From Flaccisagitta enflata (taxonomy: Eukaryota; Chaetognatha; Sagittoidea; Aphragmophora), in NCBI GenBank assembly GCA_965153355.1, contig OZ231128.1, positions 2,852,001-2,916,000 on the forward strand: DNA of 64,000 nucleotides, read 5' to 3'. Positions within the stretch are counted from its first letter, which is position 1; each line of letters opens with the position of its first letter. Under the pieces are notes generated by a model. The model had not been told where the DNA came from, made no database searches, and worked only from the letters and a program-made list of their open reading frames with translations. A program made the position numbers and the translations under genes. Shown here one piece after another: positions 38,901 through 48,173 of this stretch.

Positions 38901-40569
38901 CACAATCGACAGCATCTGTCCACCTTGTCATGAATGTTTTTTATCTTTGCTCTTTTTTAAGCAGCTTTGCCTGACCGTCGCGTCTGTTGGTCTGTTGGTC
39001 CGTGGCGCATGTTTTTTGAATCCGAAAGAAAAAAACTTTCCATCTAAAGTAGACTTTGGGGGTTTGAATTTCTGATTAGATTTGCAAATCCTTTTTGGGC
39101 ACCGGCCCCGAAGGAGTTGATGACCTATGCTTTCACACTTATGGTATGGGGAATTTTTTCTTCCTCCTCCTATGTCCGTCTGTCCGACCTTCCCCCCGAG
39201 TCTATTCCCGGTCTCGATGCCCAAGTCCCAGTCTCAATGCCCAAATCCCAATCTCGAGGCCCTAATTCTGGCCTGGAGGCCCAAATTCTAACCTCGAGGC
39301 CCAAATCCTGAGATCCAGCCAAGAGGCTAAAATCCCAACCTCGAGGCTCAAATCCCAGCCTCAAGTATAGATGGACGGAGAAGGAGAAGAAAATTCCCAC
39401 AGGTACTGCTGTCAGCAGTACTACTGCTGACCATCTAACGCTTTTGCGACTATTTTTCTCTCTCTACGCTCTCTCTCTCTCTCTCTCTGTCTCTCTTGCT
39501 CGCTCGCTCACCAGTTATGATGCTTACACACTTGCCCATGTCAGAATCTAACGCATTGTCATTGCATGCAAGGTGCAAACATCGTTGCTTTAAATTTGAC
39601 GTTTGTACCCAGTCATACGGTATTTCTTATTCAGGCGATGCCTCATCTTTCGCCTCGGTACTCCATCACATGAGATGTCTCCAGGATCAGCAGCAACAAC
39701 AGCAGCAACAACAACAACAGCAGCAGCAGCAGCAACAACAGCGTCACCAACGGAATTTATTGGATCCCCGAGTTCAGGAGATGATCGCCGAAGAGATTCG
39801 GCAGAAAAACGTGGAAGCGAATCGGGCGGCCGCCGCCGAATTCACGCCCGAAATGTTCGCCAAAGTCACGATGCTCTTTGTGCCCGTTAAGGTCAATGGG
39901 CATCCGGTCAAGGCTTTCGTCGATACCGGCGCGCAAACCACGCTCATCAACTTGCCTTGCGCAAAAAGATGCGGTCTCATGCATCTTTTGGATCGCGGTT
40001 ACGCCGGCGTGGCTTACGGCGTCGGCACTCAACGGATCATCGGCAGAGTTCACGTGGCCAATTTGCAGATTGGAGCCAAAGATTTTCTCCCTTCTTCCTT
40101 CAACGTCGTCGAAAATGAACCGCTCGAGATGCTTCTCGGTTTAGACACTTTGAAACGCCATCGATGCGTCGTAGATCTGGATCGTAACTCGCTTCGCATT
40201 GGCTCTTCCGGCAACAGCGTGGCCTTTCTCGAAGGCGGCGAAATCCCCGATATATCCGTCGTCGCCCATAGGGATGATGAAGATGTGAAGGAGATGCTTA
40301 GGGATGATGAAGCGCCGGAAGGACAACATCGAGGTGGAGTGCTTGAAAGAAGCCTTGACGATGAGTTGGAAGCGAGACTGGCTAACGCTTTTAGACAATT
40401 ACAAACTTCCGATGACGCGGAAGAGTATTCCGTGGATGAGGCGGATGTGGAAAGGTTGGTCCAAATGGGATTCGAGAGAATGTCTGCCCGCGAGGAGTTG
40501 TCGAGGCAGCGTGGAGACGTCAACCAAGCCATCGCAACGCTGCTGGCCAAATCATTATCTTTTGGGTGA
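35800..40569 (+). CDS. DDI1: DDI1/DDI2 homologue: ubiquitin-like, retropepsin-like and UBA domains
   Basis: Ddi proteins are ubiquitin-proteasome shuttle factors and aspartyl proteases; in animals DDI2 cleaves the NRF1/SKN-1 type transcription factor. Four exons (35800-35914, 37503-37661, 38203-38430, 39635-40569), all joined in phase 1, give 478 residues. Residues 1-78 are ubiquitin-like, about 115-170 hold the helical domain (RRRRLIQEAAALREALL, NPVLAEALLTGD), 186-203 are a run of 18 Gln, and 225-345 form the retroviral-protease-like domain. The catalytic loop is FVDTGAQTT (Asp264), with GVGTQRIIGRVH, FNVVENEPLEMLLGLDTLKR and a conserved C-terminal strand. Residues 437-473 form a UBA domain (MGF at 445-447), which mammalian DDI proteins lack. 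The ATG has an ideal GCCGCCATGG context. Every frame and splice site is intact. Confidence 0.96.
36265..36390 (+). pseudogene. relic duplicate of the DDI1 exon 2 acceptor region
   Basis: 36269-36388 aligns with 37410-37540: ATTACCACACACATCAGACT against ATTACCACGCACATCGGACT, and GGTATTTCGTCGGAGATCTT against GGTATTTCGTCGGGGAGCTT, followed by ATCTCATTCACAAT in both. The acceptor is broken (CCCTCGG instead of CCCCCAG). Only about 14 codons of exon similarity remain before the sequence diverges. A dead tandem exon copy inside intron 1. Confidence 0.8.
36550..37165. repeat. about 130-bp intronic tandem repeat, three units
   Basis: AGCTAxAxTAGCTAxAATATTxAAAA followed by TGxCATGTTTTCTTGTATTTGC returns at about 36560, 36890 and 37045. 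The first and second are separated by the element at 36689. Confidence 0.65.
36689..36873 (-). mobile_element. hairpin-ended dispersed element, arm AGTTGCGGAC (one mismatch), in DDI1 intron 1
   Basis: ACAAGGCCGGATACACGG, AGTTGCGGACGAGTGGGCAG, GACCAACTGACCAACC, terminal GTTTCGTGTTCGCAACT then AAAAA. Confidence 0.85.
37503..37661 (+). CDS. DDI1: DDI1 exon 2
   Basis: Acceptor TATTTCCCCCAG, donor CAAG/GTATTA, phase 1 at both ends. It completes the ubiquitin-like domain (SSGSFNLIHNGRFLTDGKKK, DGDAILVYNVPADAQ). Confidence 0.93.
37675..38010 (-). mobile_element. two partial hairpin-element remnants in DDI1 intron 2
   Basis: GGGACCAATTACCAACCGACC through GGGGTATACATAATCGAG (37685-37760) and GACGGACGGACGGACTAAG through TAGTCACGTAGCACGCGAGT (37962-38007) are the microsatellite-plus-hairpin halves of the family, without their GGCCGGATAC ends. 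Confidence 0.55.
38203..38430 (+). CDS. DDI1: DDI1 exon 3
   Basis: Acceptor CGTTTAACAG, donor ACTG/GTAGGA, phase 1. It encodes a Ser/Ala-rich linker then the helical domain start (LPEDRRRRLIQEAAALREAL). Confidence 0.93.
38620..38791. mobile_element. 172-bp mariner-like MITE in DDI1 intron 3
   Basis: Imperfect inverted ends CAGTGGAGCACTGCTAGAGC and GCTCTAGTGAAGCTCAACTG. The right flank is TA and the left flank AA. Confidence 0.6.
38975..39400. repeat. dispersed repeat with about 20-bp CTCGAGGCCCAAATCC units, in DDI1 intron 3
   Basis: The leader TGACCTATGCTTTCACACTT (39119) and roughly eight units such as CTCGAGGCCCAAATCCTGA match the families at 29820 and 63010. A short GTCTGTTGGTCTGTTGGTCC remnant lies at 38984. 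Confidence 0.7.
39635..40569 (+). CDS. DDI1: DDI1 exon 4 (protease and UBA domains)
   Basis: Acceptor TATTTCTTATTCAG. The split Gly codon is completed, then DASSFASVLHHMRCLQD, 18 Gln (39688-39741, mixed CAG/CAA), the retropepsin-like domain with catalytic Asp codon 39922-39924, an acidic linker and the UBA. Stop TGA 40567-40569. An upstream in-frame ATG at 39496 belongs to the intron. Confidence 0.95.
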
Positions 40570-40585
40570 TTCTTAGCCCCTCACG

Positions 40586-41103
40586 GTCGGGTGTGTCAAT
40601 AGGCAAAAGTATTTTTGATCAGATCACCGACATTCGGGAATTTATAAACAAAAGAATTCTAAGACATTTAGCATTTTTATTTTTTCAAATTTCTTTCATT
40701 TTCCGTTTTTTTAGCGCAAGAAAAGATTGACAAAAATATATATACTTCCAGTATCTGCACCTAGATTTGCTGTAAGTAAGACATATGATGTCTACAGAAA
40801 AGATTAGTTTTTATCTCTTTTTATAGATTTTGTGATAAATGAACAACATTTACTCGATTAAAACGAGTTAGCACTAAGATATTTATATGTGTAAACTTGA
40901 TTATATTCCTGAGCAATAATGCTGATACAGAATCATTAACACAGCAATATACAAATTAGCGGCTAAAAAGCAGTATTGAAAAAAACGGAAGATGAATGAA
41001 ATTTGACAAAATAAAATCGCTAAAGGTCTTGATATTTACTACTTAATGCTGTCTGATGTTGATGGTCTTATCATAAAACCTTTTGCATATTGACACACCC
41101 GAC
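40586..41103. mobile_element. 518-bp inverted-repeat element just after the DDI1 stop codon
   Basis: Ends GTCGGGTGTGTCAATAGGCA and TGCATATTGACACACCCGAC, flanked by the 7-bp repeat CCTCACG (40579-40585 and 41104-41110). It would supply most of the 3' UTR; an AATAAA lies at about 41010. The superfamily is not determined. Confidence 0.8.
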
Positions 41104-41110
41104 CCTCACG

Positions 41111-41551
41111 GCCTCACCTCAAGCGTCATTATTGTGCTGCACTTTGCCTGAGTGTAGATCTTTTTGACGGGTGGAATAGCGGTGTGTGGGCATTGTAGCC
41201 CCTGCCAACCCCCTCGCCCCCCGCATTACTGCCACTACCATCGATGTTGAGGATTAGTTTTACTTATGGCTGGGGTTTGCCACTCATTTTCATGTCGTAC
41301 CTTTTCAATCTAAGCCTCATGTTGAAAAGAAATTGTTTGAGCCGCCTTACTGTATCTCTTGTCATTTTGTTTGCAATCGCTGACTCTCAAACTATCAGGT
41401 TTTCTATTTTGAAGTGAATGTGAACTATTTGATTACACTGGTACAGTTAGTTATGAGCGTGAAGGTTAGTACAAAAGGTTTTTTTTGAAAGCGATAGACC
41501 ATAGTTTGGGGTGAATTTTGCGCCAAGTGATTTCAAAGAAGAAGATTGGTA
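41111..41551. other. no gene recognised
   Basis: Contains GGTGGAATAGCGGTGTG and GGCATTGTAGCCCCTGCCAA, a possible scrap of a hairpin-element right end. Otherwise AT-rich sequence. Confidence 0.4.
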
Positions 41552-42151
41552 CAGTACCTTCCGAGCAAACCCGGCTAAAACTGGAGGAAGAATTTTTGTT
41601 ACTTTAATTTCATTTCCCAAACTTCATTTTTTGTACATTACTCAATTAAAAGATACTTAATTCCTTGAACATATTTGGCTGTCCAAAAAAATAACTCGTG
41701 AAATCAAAGTGCATGAAGACATCAATATTGAGTGTGACCATTGATTTTGCAGAAATTTTACTCTAGACCAGCACAGCTCAGTCAGATAATTATTTCAGAT
41801 TTTACAGTCATTCAAAGTTTTTAAGGACAATTGTCTCAAAATAATTTAGGACAATTGTCCTTAAAAACTTTAAATGGCTATAAAATCTGAAATAATTGTC
41901 TGACTGAGCTGTTCTTGTAGTATAGGATAGATAAAATTTTCTGCCAAATCCAATGGTCTGCGTTAGAACACTCAATATTGATGTCTTCATGCACTTTGAT
42001 TTCACGAGTTATTTTTTTGGACAGCCAAATATGTTCAAGGAATTAAGTATCTTTTAATTAAGTTTGATGCAAAAAATAAAGTTTGGGAAATGAAATTAAA
42101 GTAACAAAAATCAATCCTCCAGTTTTAACCGGGTTTGCTCGGAAGGTACTG
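41552..42151. mobile_element. 600-bp near-complete palindrome MITE
   Basis: Ends CAGTACCTTCCGAGCAAACC and GGTTTGCTCGGAAGGTACTG, flanked by TA (41550-41551, 42152-42153). The arms pair almost to the centre near 41850 (GGACAATTGTC motifs), so nearly the whole element can fold on itself. Confidence 0.92.
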
Positions 42152-42616
42152 TAGAGAAGTAAGAGAACTGTTATTGGTTTGATAACGTCTCTCTTCCCAG
42201 TGAGCTGTTGGACTTTTTTTTTTTGATCATCAGTTATGTATAAAACTAAACCTGCTTGAAGCTATGGCCCTTCAGCTTTCAAAAAAAAAAAACCAACTTT
42301 CCTCCAGCTACTTCATTAAGATAGTGGAGGAAACAACCCTCTAGAGGGCCTCGTTGCTCCCAACATATTGAAATACATGTCCAATGTTAATAAAATCATG
42401 TCAAGTTTTGAAAAGTCAGCACAGATAGGTTCATTGATGAAAGTTGGTCAATGAAGTAGTGAGAAATTGCAAGGAATTTTATGTTGAGCAATGTTCCTAT
42501 GTTACACAATTTTTGGAACTATCAAATCCATATCATATTAGATATATTGATATGCAGTTATTGTTATCAGATAGAGGATGAAAAAAATTGTAAAAAACTG
42601 AAGAGGTGGGATTTTT
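42152..42616. other. no gene recognised
   Basis: AT-rich sequence with short homopolymers and no repeat or coding signal that I can name. Confidence 0.5.
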
Positions 42617-43215
42617 AGGTGCGCCATAGCACCTCTATAAGAGGCTCTGTCTGTTGGTCGGTCGGTTGGTCAGTCGGTTGGTTGGTCGGTAACGCTCGAT
42701 TTGAAAATCTCTAAAAGAAGCAAAAATTTCTGGAAATGATTCAGAAATATGCGATGATGATTTTTAGTTTGCGCCATAGCACCCCTATCAGAGGCTCTGT
42801 CCCTCCGTCCGTCCATCGGTCATGCTCGAATGAAAAATCGCTAAAAATGATTGAAATCAATTGAAAGCTCATTTCATTCGTCATTGATGATACTGGTTAT
42901 TTCATCCACTAAAGTAATCAGCTACGGTCAGGTCTGATAGAGCTGGGGATGGGTCTGGTAGAGCTAGGGATGGGTCTGGTAAAGCTATTGATAGGTTGGA
43001 TAGGTCTGATAGAGCTCAGGATAGGTCTGATAGAGCTAGGTATAGGTCTGAAAGAGCTAAGGATAGGTCTGATAGAGCTGGTGAAAGGTCGGATAGGTCT
43101 GTTAGAGCTAGGGATAGGTCTGATAGAGCTAGGGATAAGTTTGATGGAGCTAGGGATAGGTCTAAGAATTAATAACGCCCGGCGCACCATCTTGGCCCGT
43201 GTATCCGGCCTTGTT
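42617..43215 (+). mobile_element. compound hairpin-ended element, arm AGGTGCGCC, with a 21-bp satellite
   Basis: Left end AGGTGCGCCATAGCACCT and GTTGGTCGGTCGGTTGGTC at 42617. A second left-end copy TTTGCGCCATAGCACCCC starts at about 42768. The single right end GGCGCACCATCTTGG...GTATCCGGCCTTGTT lies near 43175-43215. Between them about eleven copies of AGGGATAGGTCTGATAGAGCT (21 bp) fill 42930-43170. AGGTGCGCC and GGCGCACC pair. Confidence 0.8.
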
Positions 43216-43828
43216 AAAAAAGATTTTAATCTACATCAAAATACCTACAAGATGGTTTTTGTAACTTTAACAGTTTACAGATCGCGACATTATCAAAGAT
43301 TATATAACGCTTTTTATACCCACTCCTACCCACAGCCCTAACGGATCAGTATAGATACTTGAAATTAAAAATGTAGAGCCAGGTGAATATATTTTGCACA
43401 GAGGCGATTTTTGATATGATGCCCCTAGTCCAAGATCTAGGGGGCACCCCACCCCAGATGAATTCCCCCTTGTTTCCAAGTCTGGTCGACATCTACTGTA
43501 ATTGCTCAGGGCCCAATTGACCCTCCTTATTCGCATGCGACATAGGCAGCCGTGTGTTGTGTATGACTATGAGACGATGGTAAGCGCATTCACTCCGATT
43601 TCATGTTAATTCTTAACTTAAGTCGTAACCCTCCTTTTCGAAGCTCGCTGCATGGATATTTTTCGACTCGGTTTGCGGTTTGTTAAATTTCGAGAAGTTC
43701 ATCTAGGTCATTTCCCGCAAACCTCAAAATTGAGCTTGTTCGTAATAAGCTTAAGCCTTAAGGTGAAGTCGATCACTTCTTTCTTGTTTTTCTGATTGAG
43801 ACTAACAGAGTGAATTCTTTTTCTTTTT
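43216..43828. other. no gene recognised; solo right end of the CAGTAGATGT MITE
   Basis: GAATTCCCCCTTGTTTCCAAG...TCTGGTCGACATCTACTG/TA at 43460-43499 is a diverged right end of the family seen at 21183 and 57687, without a matching left end nearby. Confidence 0.5.
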
Positions 43829-44027
43829 AGTCGCGTGCTACGCGACTCTTCACCCCGCTATGTCGGTCCGTCGGTCCGTCCGTCCGTCCATCACACTTTA
43901 CTTTTTTTTTGTTTTTTTTTTTTTGCGGTCTTTTGCCTCACTGCTCCTGCCCAAATGATCAAGTGACCTCAAATATGGCCCGTGCCCACCCGCACGCGAC
44001 TGGGGTAGCCGTGTATCCGGCCTTGTT
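43829..44027 (+). mobile_element. hairpin-ended dispersed element, arm AGTCGCGTGC (reference copy), first of three in tandem
   Basis: Left AGTCGCGTGCTACGCGACTC after TTTTT, then GTCGGTCCGTCGGTCCGTCC, CACTGCTCCTGCCCAAATG, right CCGCACGCGACTGGGGTAG and GTATCCGGCCTTGTT. Left and right arms are perfect 10-nt complements. Confidence 0.93.
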
Positions 44028-44032
44028 CTTTT

Positions 44033-44230
44033 ATCGCGTGCTACGTGACCTTATGACATGCTATGACATAGTCTGTGTTGTTCGGTCCGTCGGTCGCGTT
44101 TTCGCATTGCTGCCCCTACCCAAATATTTATTGTTTTTTGTCACAGTCCCTGCCCACCCGCACTTTAGGTTGCGAGCGGTTTTTGCATAACTGCTCCTGC
44201 CCAATCGCGCGCAACTTGGGAAGCCGTGTA
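44033..44230 (+). mobile_element. hairpin-ended dispersed element, degenerate arm, second in tandem
   Basis: Left ATCGCGTGCTACGTGACC, GTCCGTCGGTCGCG, GCTGCCCCTACCCAAA, right CGCGCGCAACTTGGG and GTGTAGCCGGCCCT. A second CCTGCCCACCCGCAC phrase inside suggests a fused composite. Confidence 0.8.
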
Positions 44231-44243
44231 GCCGGCCCTTTTT

Positions 44244-44402
44244 AGTTGCGGACACGCAACTCTATAAGAGGCTTTGTCCGTCCGTCCGTCCGTTGGTTGG
44301 TCGGTTGGTCGGTCCGTGGACACGAGTCGAAAAGTGAGAAAACGCGCATTTCCGCCCCTGCCCACCCGTCCGCAACTGATGGCCGTGTATACGGCCTTGT
44401 TT
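44244..44402 (+). mobile_element. hairpin-ended dispersed element, arm AGTTGCGGAC, third in tandem
   Basis: Left AGTTGCGGACACGCAACT, GTCCGTCCGTCCGTTGGTTG, right CCGTCCGCAACTGATGG and GTGTATACGGCCTTGTT. The arms pair perfectly but differ from those of its tandem neighbours. Confidence 0.93.
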
Positions 44403-44519
44403 ATTCGTGAAAGCCTTGTTTTATTCATGAGAGTGCTTCAGTGAATGCATTATGCTTGTATGCATTATAAGCGTTATCGAGCATAGTCTTGGGTCTAACT
44501 TGATCATCGTCTCGCTGTA

Positions 44520-45255
44520 CACTTTTTTTTTTTATAAGCACGCTAATTTTTTGGCTGAGGCTGAGCGTGCCTAGTAAAATCTCGTTTTCGAGGCTGAAAT
44601 GTGCTTATATGCGTGCTTATCATTTATCAGTAAGTAATTTTCCTATTCAGACTAGAAGAGAGTACACAGTAGGGTATAGAAAACAGTAATGCAGAATGTT
44701 GTATAGTATAAGCACATTGAATTAAGTATAGTATAAGCACATTGAATTTAGTATAAAATACAGTAATGAATGTATTTTGTATGAAAAAATGTACAGTATC
44801 ATTCACTGATGTTGTCTTACTTTCATATATGGGATGAGACTAGTATCTTGATTTAATATAAACAGTTATTAGTTTTTAATGTTATTCAGTATCATGATAT
44901 ATTATTTTTTTTGTAGTCCTTGATACAGCAATAAATTTTTATTAACAATAGTATCTAAGCAATAATATTCTTAAATATTGTTAGAAATAAAATTATTTCT
45001 ATCACTATCAAAATCATGAATATACTGATAGATTGATATTATAGATAATTACAATTTCTATCAAAGTTTTTATTGGTTTTTGTAAAATTCCAACCAAAAA
45101 TATCTAAAAATTAGCATATTTTTCCAAATTTGCCAAAAAAAATTTTCTAATTGGAAATCTCAGCCTGGAGCGTGCTTAGCAATGTGCTTAAATTTTCCCA
45201 ATATCTGAGGCTGGGCGTGCTTATAAACGAGGTGCTTATATAAAAAAAAAAAGTG
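44520..45255. mobile_element. 736-bp element with CAC...GTG ends and AAGCACGC subterminal motifs
   Basis: Ends CACTTTTTTTTTTTATAAGC and GCTTATATAAAAAAAAAAAG, flanked by TA on both sides. Subterminal GCGTGCTTA/TAAGCACGC motifs repeat near both ends. The interior is very AT-rich with no frame. Confidence 0.7.
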
Positions 45256-45998
45256 TATTCGTAGGAAGCAACCAAATACTTTAGTGAGACCATCTTCAAT
45301 GACTAGTAGCATCTGACAAATCACCAGCAAAACAAATAGCCAAATGCGAGTTATAAAATACGTAAACAAACCAAAACAAAACTGACTGCGGTATGACAGA
45401 CTCCAAGAGGGATTCGAAAGTTCGAGACTCCCGCGTAGCGCAAATCCCTTTTTTATGCGATCCCTTTTTGCGATTTTTTGTTTCACCTCCTAACCACACC
45501 GCGTAAATCACAGTGATAAATAAAAAAATAGATTTTCAATTAATGAATAAAATTATCTATAAAGGATTAACAGATTATTTTATCAAATTATTTTGGTTAT
45601 TTTAAAAATCGTATAAAAATCTGGATTTTGGTTAAAATAATTGAATTTTTTTGTTTTAGATATGGGGTAGAAATTAAATTTGCATTGAGGCAATTTAGGA
45701 AAGTTGTGCTATTTGGGATTATATTTTTTTGATATACTTAGTTGTTGTTTTTTCAAATAGCACTAACTAGACTACCAGAGGTTTTAAGGATCATAAGTTG
45801 AGTTATGATTCTTAAAATCTTTTGTTTTTTTTAATTTATCCAAAAAAATAGCAGATTTGAACCATCAAATGAACTATGAAATATCTCAGGTGATAATTAT
45901 GCATGCTGGCAACAAACTGAGTGCACTAGTGGGTTTTTTTATAAAGAAAGCTGCAGACTTGCCCAAATAGCCAAAAACTAAAAACTGATTAAAGAATG
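45256..45998. other. no gene recognised
   Basis: AT-rich sequence. The 108-residue minus-strand frame (45160-45486) overlaps the transposon end and has no recognised domain. Confidence 0.5.
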
Positions 45999-45999
45999 A

Positions 46000-46206
46000 A
46001 TAAGGCCAGATACACGGCTACACCGATCGCGTGTGGTTAAGCAGGGGCTGTATTTGAGGTCACTTGATTATTTGGGCAGGAGCAGTGAGGCTAAAGACCG
46101 CAAAAACTAAAAAAAAGTAATGTGTGACAGATGGATTGAAGGATTGACGGATGAACTGATGGACGGACCAATAGTGGGGTGTGGTTGTGTAGCACGCAAC
46201 TAAAAA
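46000..46206 (-). mobile_element. hairpin-ended dispersed element, degraded arms
   Basis: AAGGCCAGATACACGGC, ATCGCGTGTGGTTAAGCAGG, GATTGAAGGATTGACGG, terminal GTTGTGTAGCACGCAACT then AAAAA. Confidence 0.8.
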
Positions 46207-46308
46207 TAAAATTTTTATTTGATTTGACTAATTTTGTTTGAAAGAATGTCTGTTTAGCAACCTATAATAAATAGAGTTTTTGCTAGTTTTAACTTGAAAG
46301 GAGAGAGA

Positions 46309-46498
46309 ACAAGGCCGGATACACGGCTACCCCAGTCGCGTGCGGGTGGGCAGGGGCCATAATTGAGGTCAGTGGAACATTTGGGCAGGAGCAATAAGGC
46401 CAAAACCCCCATTAACGCCAAAAAAGTAGTGTAATGGACCGACGGACCAATGGACGGATCGACAAAGCAGGGTGTAGAGTCGCGTAGCACACGACTAA
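46309..46498 (-). mobile_element. hairpin-ended dispersed element, arm AGTCGCGTGC
   Basis: ACAAGGCCGGATACACGG, AGTCGCGTGCGGGTGGGCAG, GACCGACGGACCAATGG, terminal AGTCGCGTAGCACACGACT then AAA. One mismatch in the arm. Confidence 0.88.
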
Positions 46499-46694
46499 AT
46501 AAAAAGAAGACCATCAAAATATCTAAATTTTATTCTCGAATGGGGATAGCTGCTTTCATTAGTGACAGAAAATTGTCAATAAAAATTGTAGTCATGAAGT
46601 CATGAAAATCCGCCTTCACTTGCACTTTGACGTAATGCGGGTGGAATGCAAATTCCTTTTCTCCACTCCTACCTAATTACGCACATTTAGGAAT

Positions 46695-46850
46695 ATGGAG
46701 AGTTGTTCATTTTTCGGCGATTTTTTTTTTAAAACACTTTCTCGCAAAAATATTTTCTCGTACCTTGTGTCCTTCTCCACCATGGATCTTTATGCTACGC
46801 AACTTGGTGGGCTTCAACCAACTAAATGGTGTTACCATGTAAATATCCTG
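46695..46850 (+). other. possible 5' exon, unassigned
   Basis: CCACCATGG (ATG at 46781) opens MDLYATQLGGLQPTKWCYH, followed by a possible donor CAT/GTAAAT near 46840. No domain is recognised and the evidence is a start context plus a splice-like site only. Confidence 0.2.
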
Positions 46851-46949
46851 TTAATAATTTCAACTGACTTAATACACAAATTACCGTCCCACCTCTAGTC
46901 TACGTCTGGTGAGCAAACGATTATAAAACAAGGTCATTAGGCCGACGTC

Positions 46950-47467
46950 GCACTTTCAGAAGACAGTCAGACTGGCTTACTTTTTATTAGATGATCTCTG
47001 ACCTAGGTGTTCACTCATCCAAAAAATGAAAAAGGATAAATCGTGGTGCACACAAGCAGCAAATTAGCAGTCATTTCGCGTGAAATTCTTAATCTCTCTT
47101 TGAATGCAAAAATTTGCATTTTTAAGAACATGGCTCTTTTCTTATGTGTCTTTAGAATAGGGCTATGTTTTTAGAAATGCAAATTATGCATTCAGAGACA
47201 GATTAAGAATTTCATGTAAGACAAGTCAAGGAATGAGGGTTAAATTTCTTTTATTTTTTTCAATTTTTCCAACTGATTTTGAACACATGCAAATAAATCA
47301 ATGATTTATGCTAAAAATGAAATTTCTTTTAAAAAGATTGTAAAATTATTTTTTAAATTTTTTTCTAAAATATGATTTGACTGTGGAAACTGCACCTTAG
47401 TGTGCACCATGACATAATAAGCCTTTGGAACGCGAACTACTTTCCGATGGATGCCTTAACAAAATAA
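46950..47467. mobile_element. short foldback element around 47080-47225; otherwise nothing
   Basis: GTGAAATTCTTAATCTCTCT with GCATTTTTAAGAACATGGC is mirrored by GCCATGTTTTxAxAAATGC-like sequence and AGATTAAGAATTTCATG at 47203. A related arrangement lies at 49570-49750. Confidence 0.5.
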
Positions 47468-47597
47468 ACAAGGCCAAGTAGGCCAATAAGGTGCGACGTG
47501 TGGATCGTCGAACGAATGCGTTACCCGACCGACCGACCGACAGACCAACCAACCAACGGACAGAGCCAGTTATAGAGGTGCTTTGTCGCACCTAAAA
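47468..47597 (-). mobile_element. hairpin-ended dispersed element, arm AGGTGCGAC
   Basis: ACAAGGCCAAGTAGGCC, AGGTGCGACGTGTGGATCG, GACCGACCGACCGACAGACC, terminal hairpin AGGTGCTTTGTCGCACCT then AAAAA. AGGTGCGAC and GTCGCACCT pair perfectly: a fifth arm version. Confidence 0.88.
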
Positions 47598-47755
47598 AAT
47601 GTTTTTATAACTTCTTTAACCCCTTATAAACAACTTTGTGACGGATGGACGGACCGACTGACCGACAAGCGGCTTACCGAGTTACGTACAAAATAAAACG
47701 TTTTACGGTTTATTTGATCCGGCTGTAGACGCCTACGTGAAGCAAAAAATCTCCA

Positions 47756-47932
47756 ATGAATCGTAGTCAATTATCCCCATCGCGAACCCATTAAAAAAAC
47801 TCATTGAATTCCTTCTATTTCGCGTCGTCGTCGCCCTCATGATCGTGCCTGGAGAAGTGGGATTTGCACTTGATAACCTCGTCCATTCTTTCATTGTTGA
47901 ATTTTTCACTCGTCGCTTCTGTTTGATGTAGC
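47756..47932 (+). other. possible exon of an unidentified membrane protein
   Basis: After an AG at 47766-47767 a frame reads IIPIANPLKKLIEFLLFRVV, then VALMIVPGEVGFALDNLVHS, ending FCLM and TAG near 47932. The codon pattern and hydrophobic run look exon-like, but I do not recognise the family and found no partner exons. Confidence 0.25.
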
Positions 47933-47966
47933 AGATTTTTTTTCTCCTTTCAATGATGTGATTTTT

Positions 47967-48173
47967 AGTTGCGGACACGCAACTCTATAAGAGGCTTTGT
48001 CCGTCCGTTGGTCCGTCGGTCCGTCCGTGGTGATTGAGTCGATAAGTCGAAAAAATGAGCGTTTTGGATTTTTTTCTGTATGTTTGCGTTAGGTGTGGGG
48101 TTTGGGGTGTGGATGGGGGTTGGATGTCCCTGCCCACCCGTCCACAACGATGTTGTGATCCCGCGTCACTTGT
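47967..48173 (+). mobile_element. hairpin-ended dispersed element, arm AGTTGCGGAC, variant right end
   Basis: Left AGTTGCGGACACGCAACT, GTCCGTTGGTCCGTCGGTCC, right CCGTCCACAACGATG followed by TTGTGATCCCGCGTCACTTG rather than GGCCTTGTT. The same variant end occurs at 24889 and 51840. Confidence 0.8.

Noticed and set aside
39496-39634. Using the ATG at 39496 as the start of the protease-domain protein
   Set aside because: The frame upstream of 39635 lies in the intron; a good acceptor at 39633-39634 joins in phase with the three upstream exons that encode the expected N-terminal domains.
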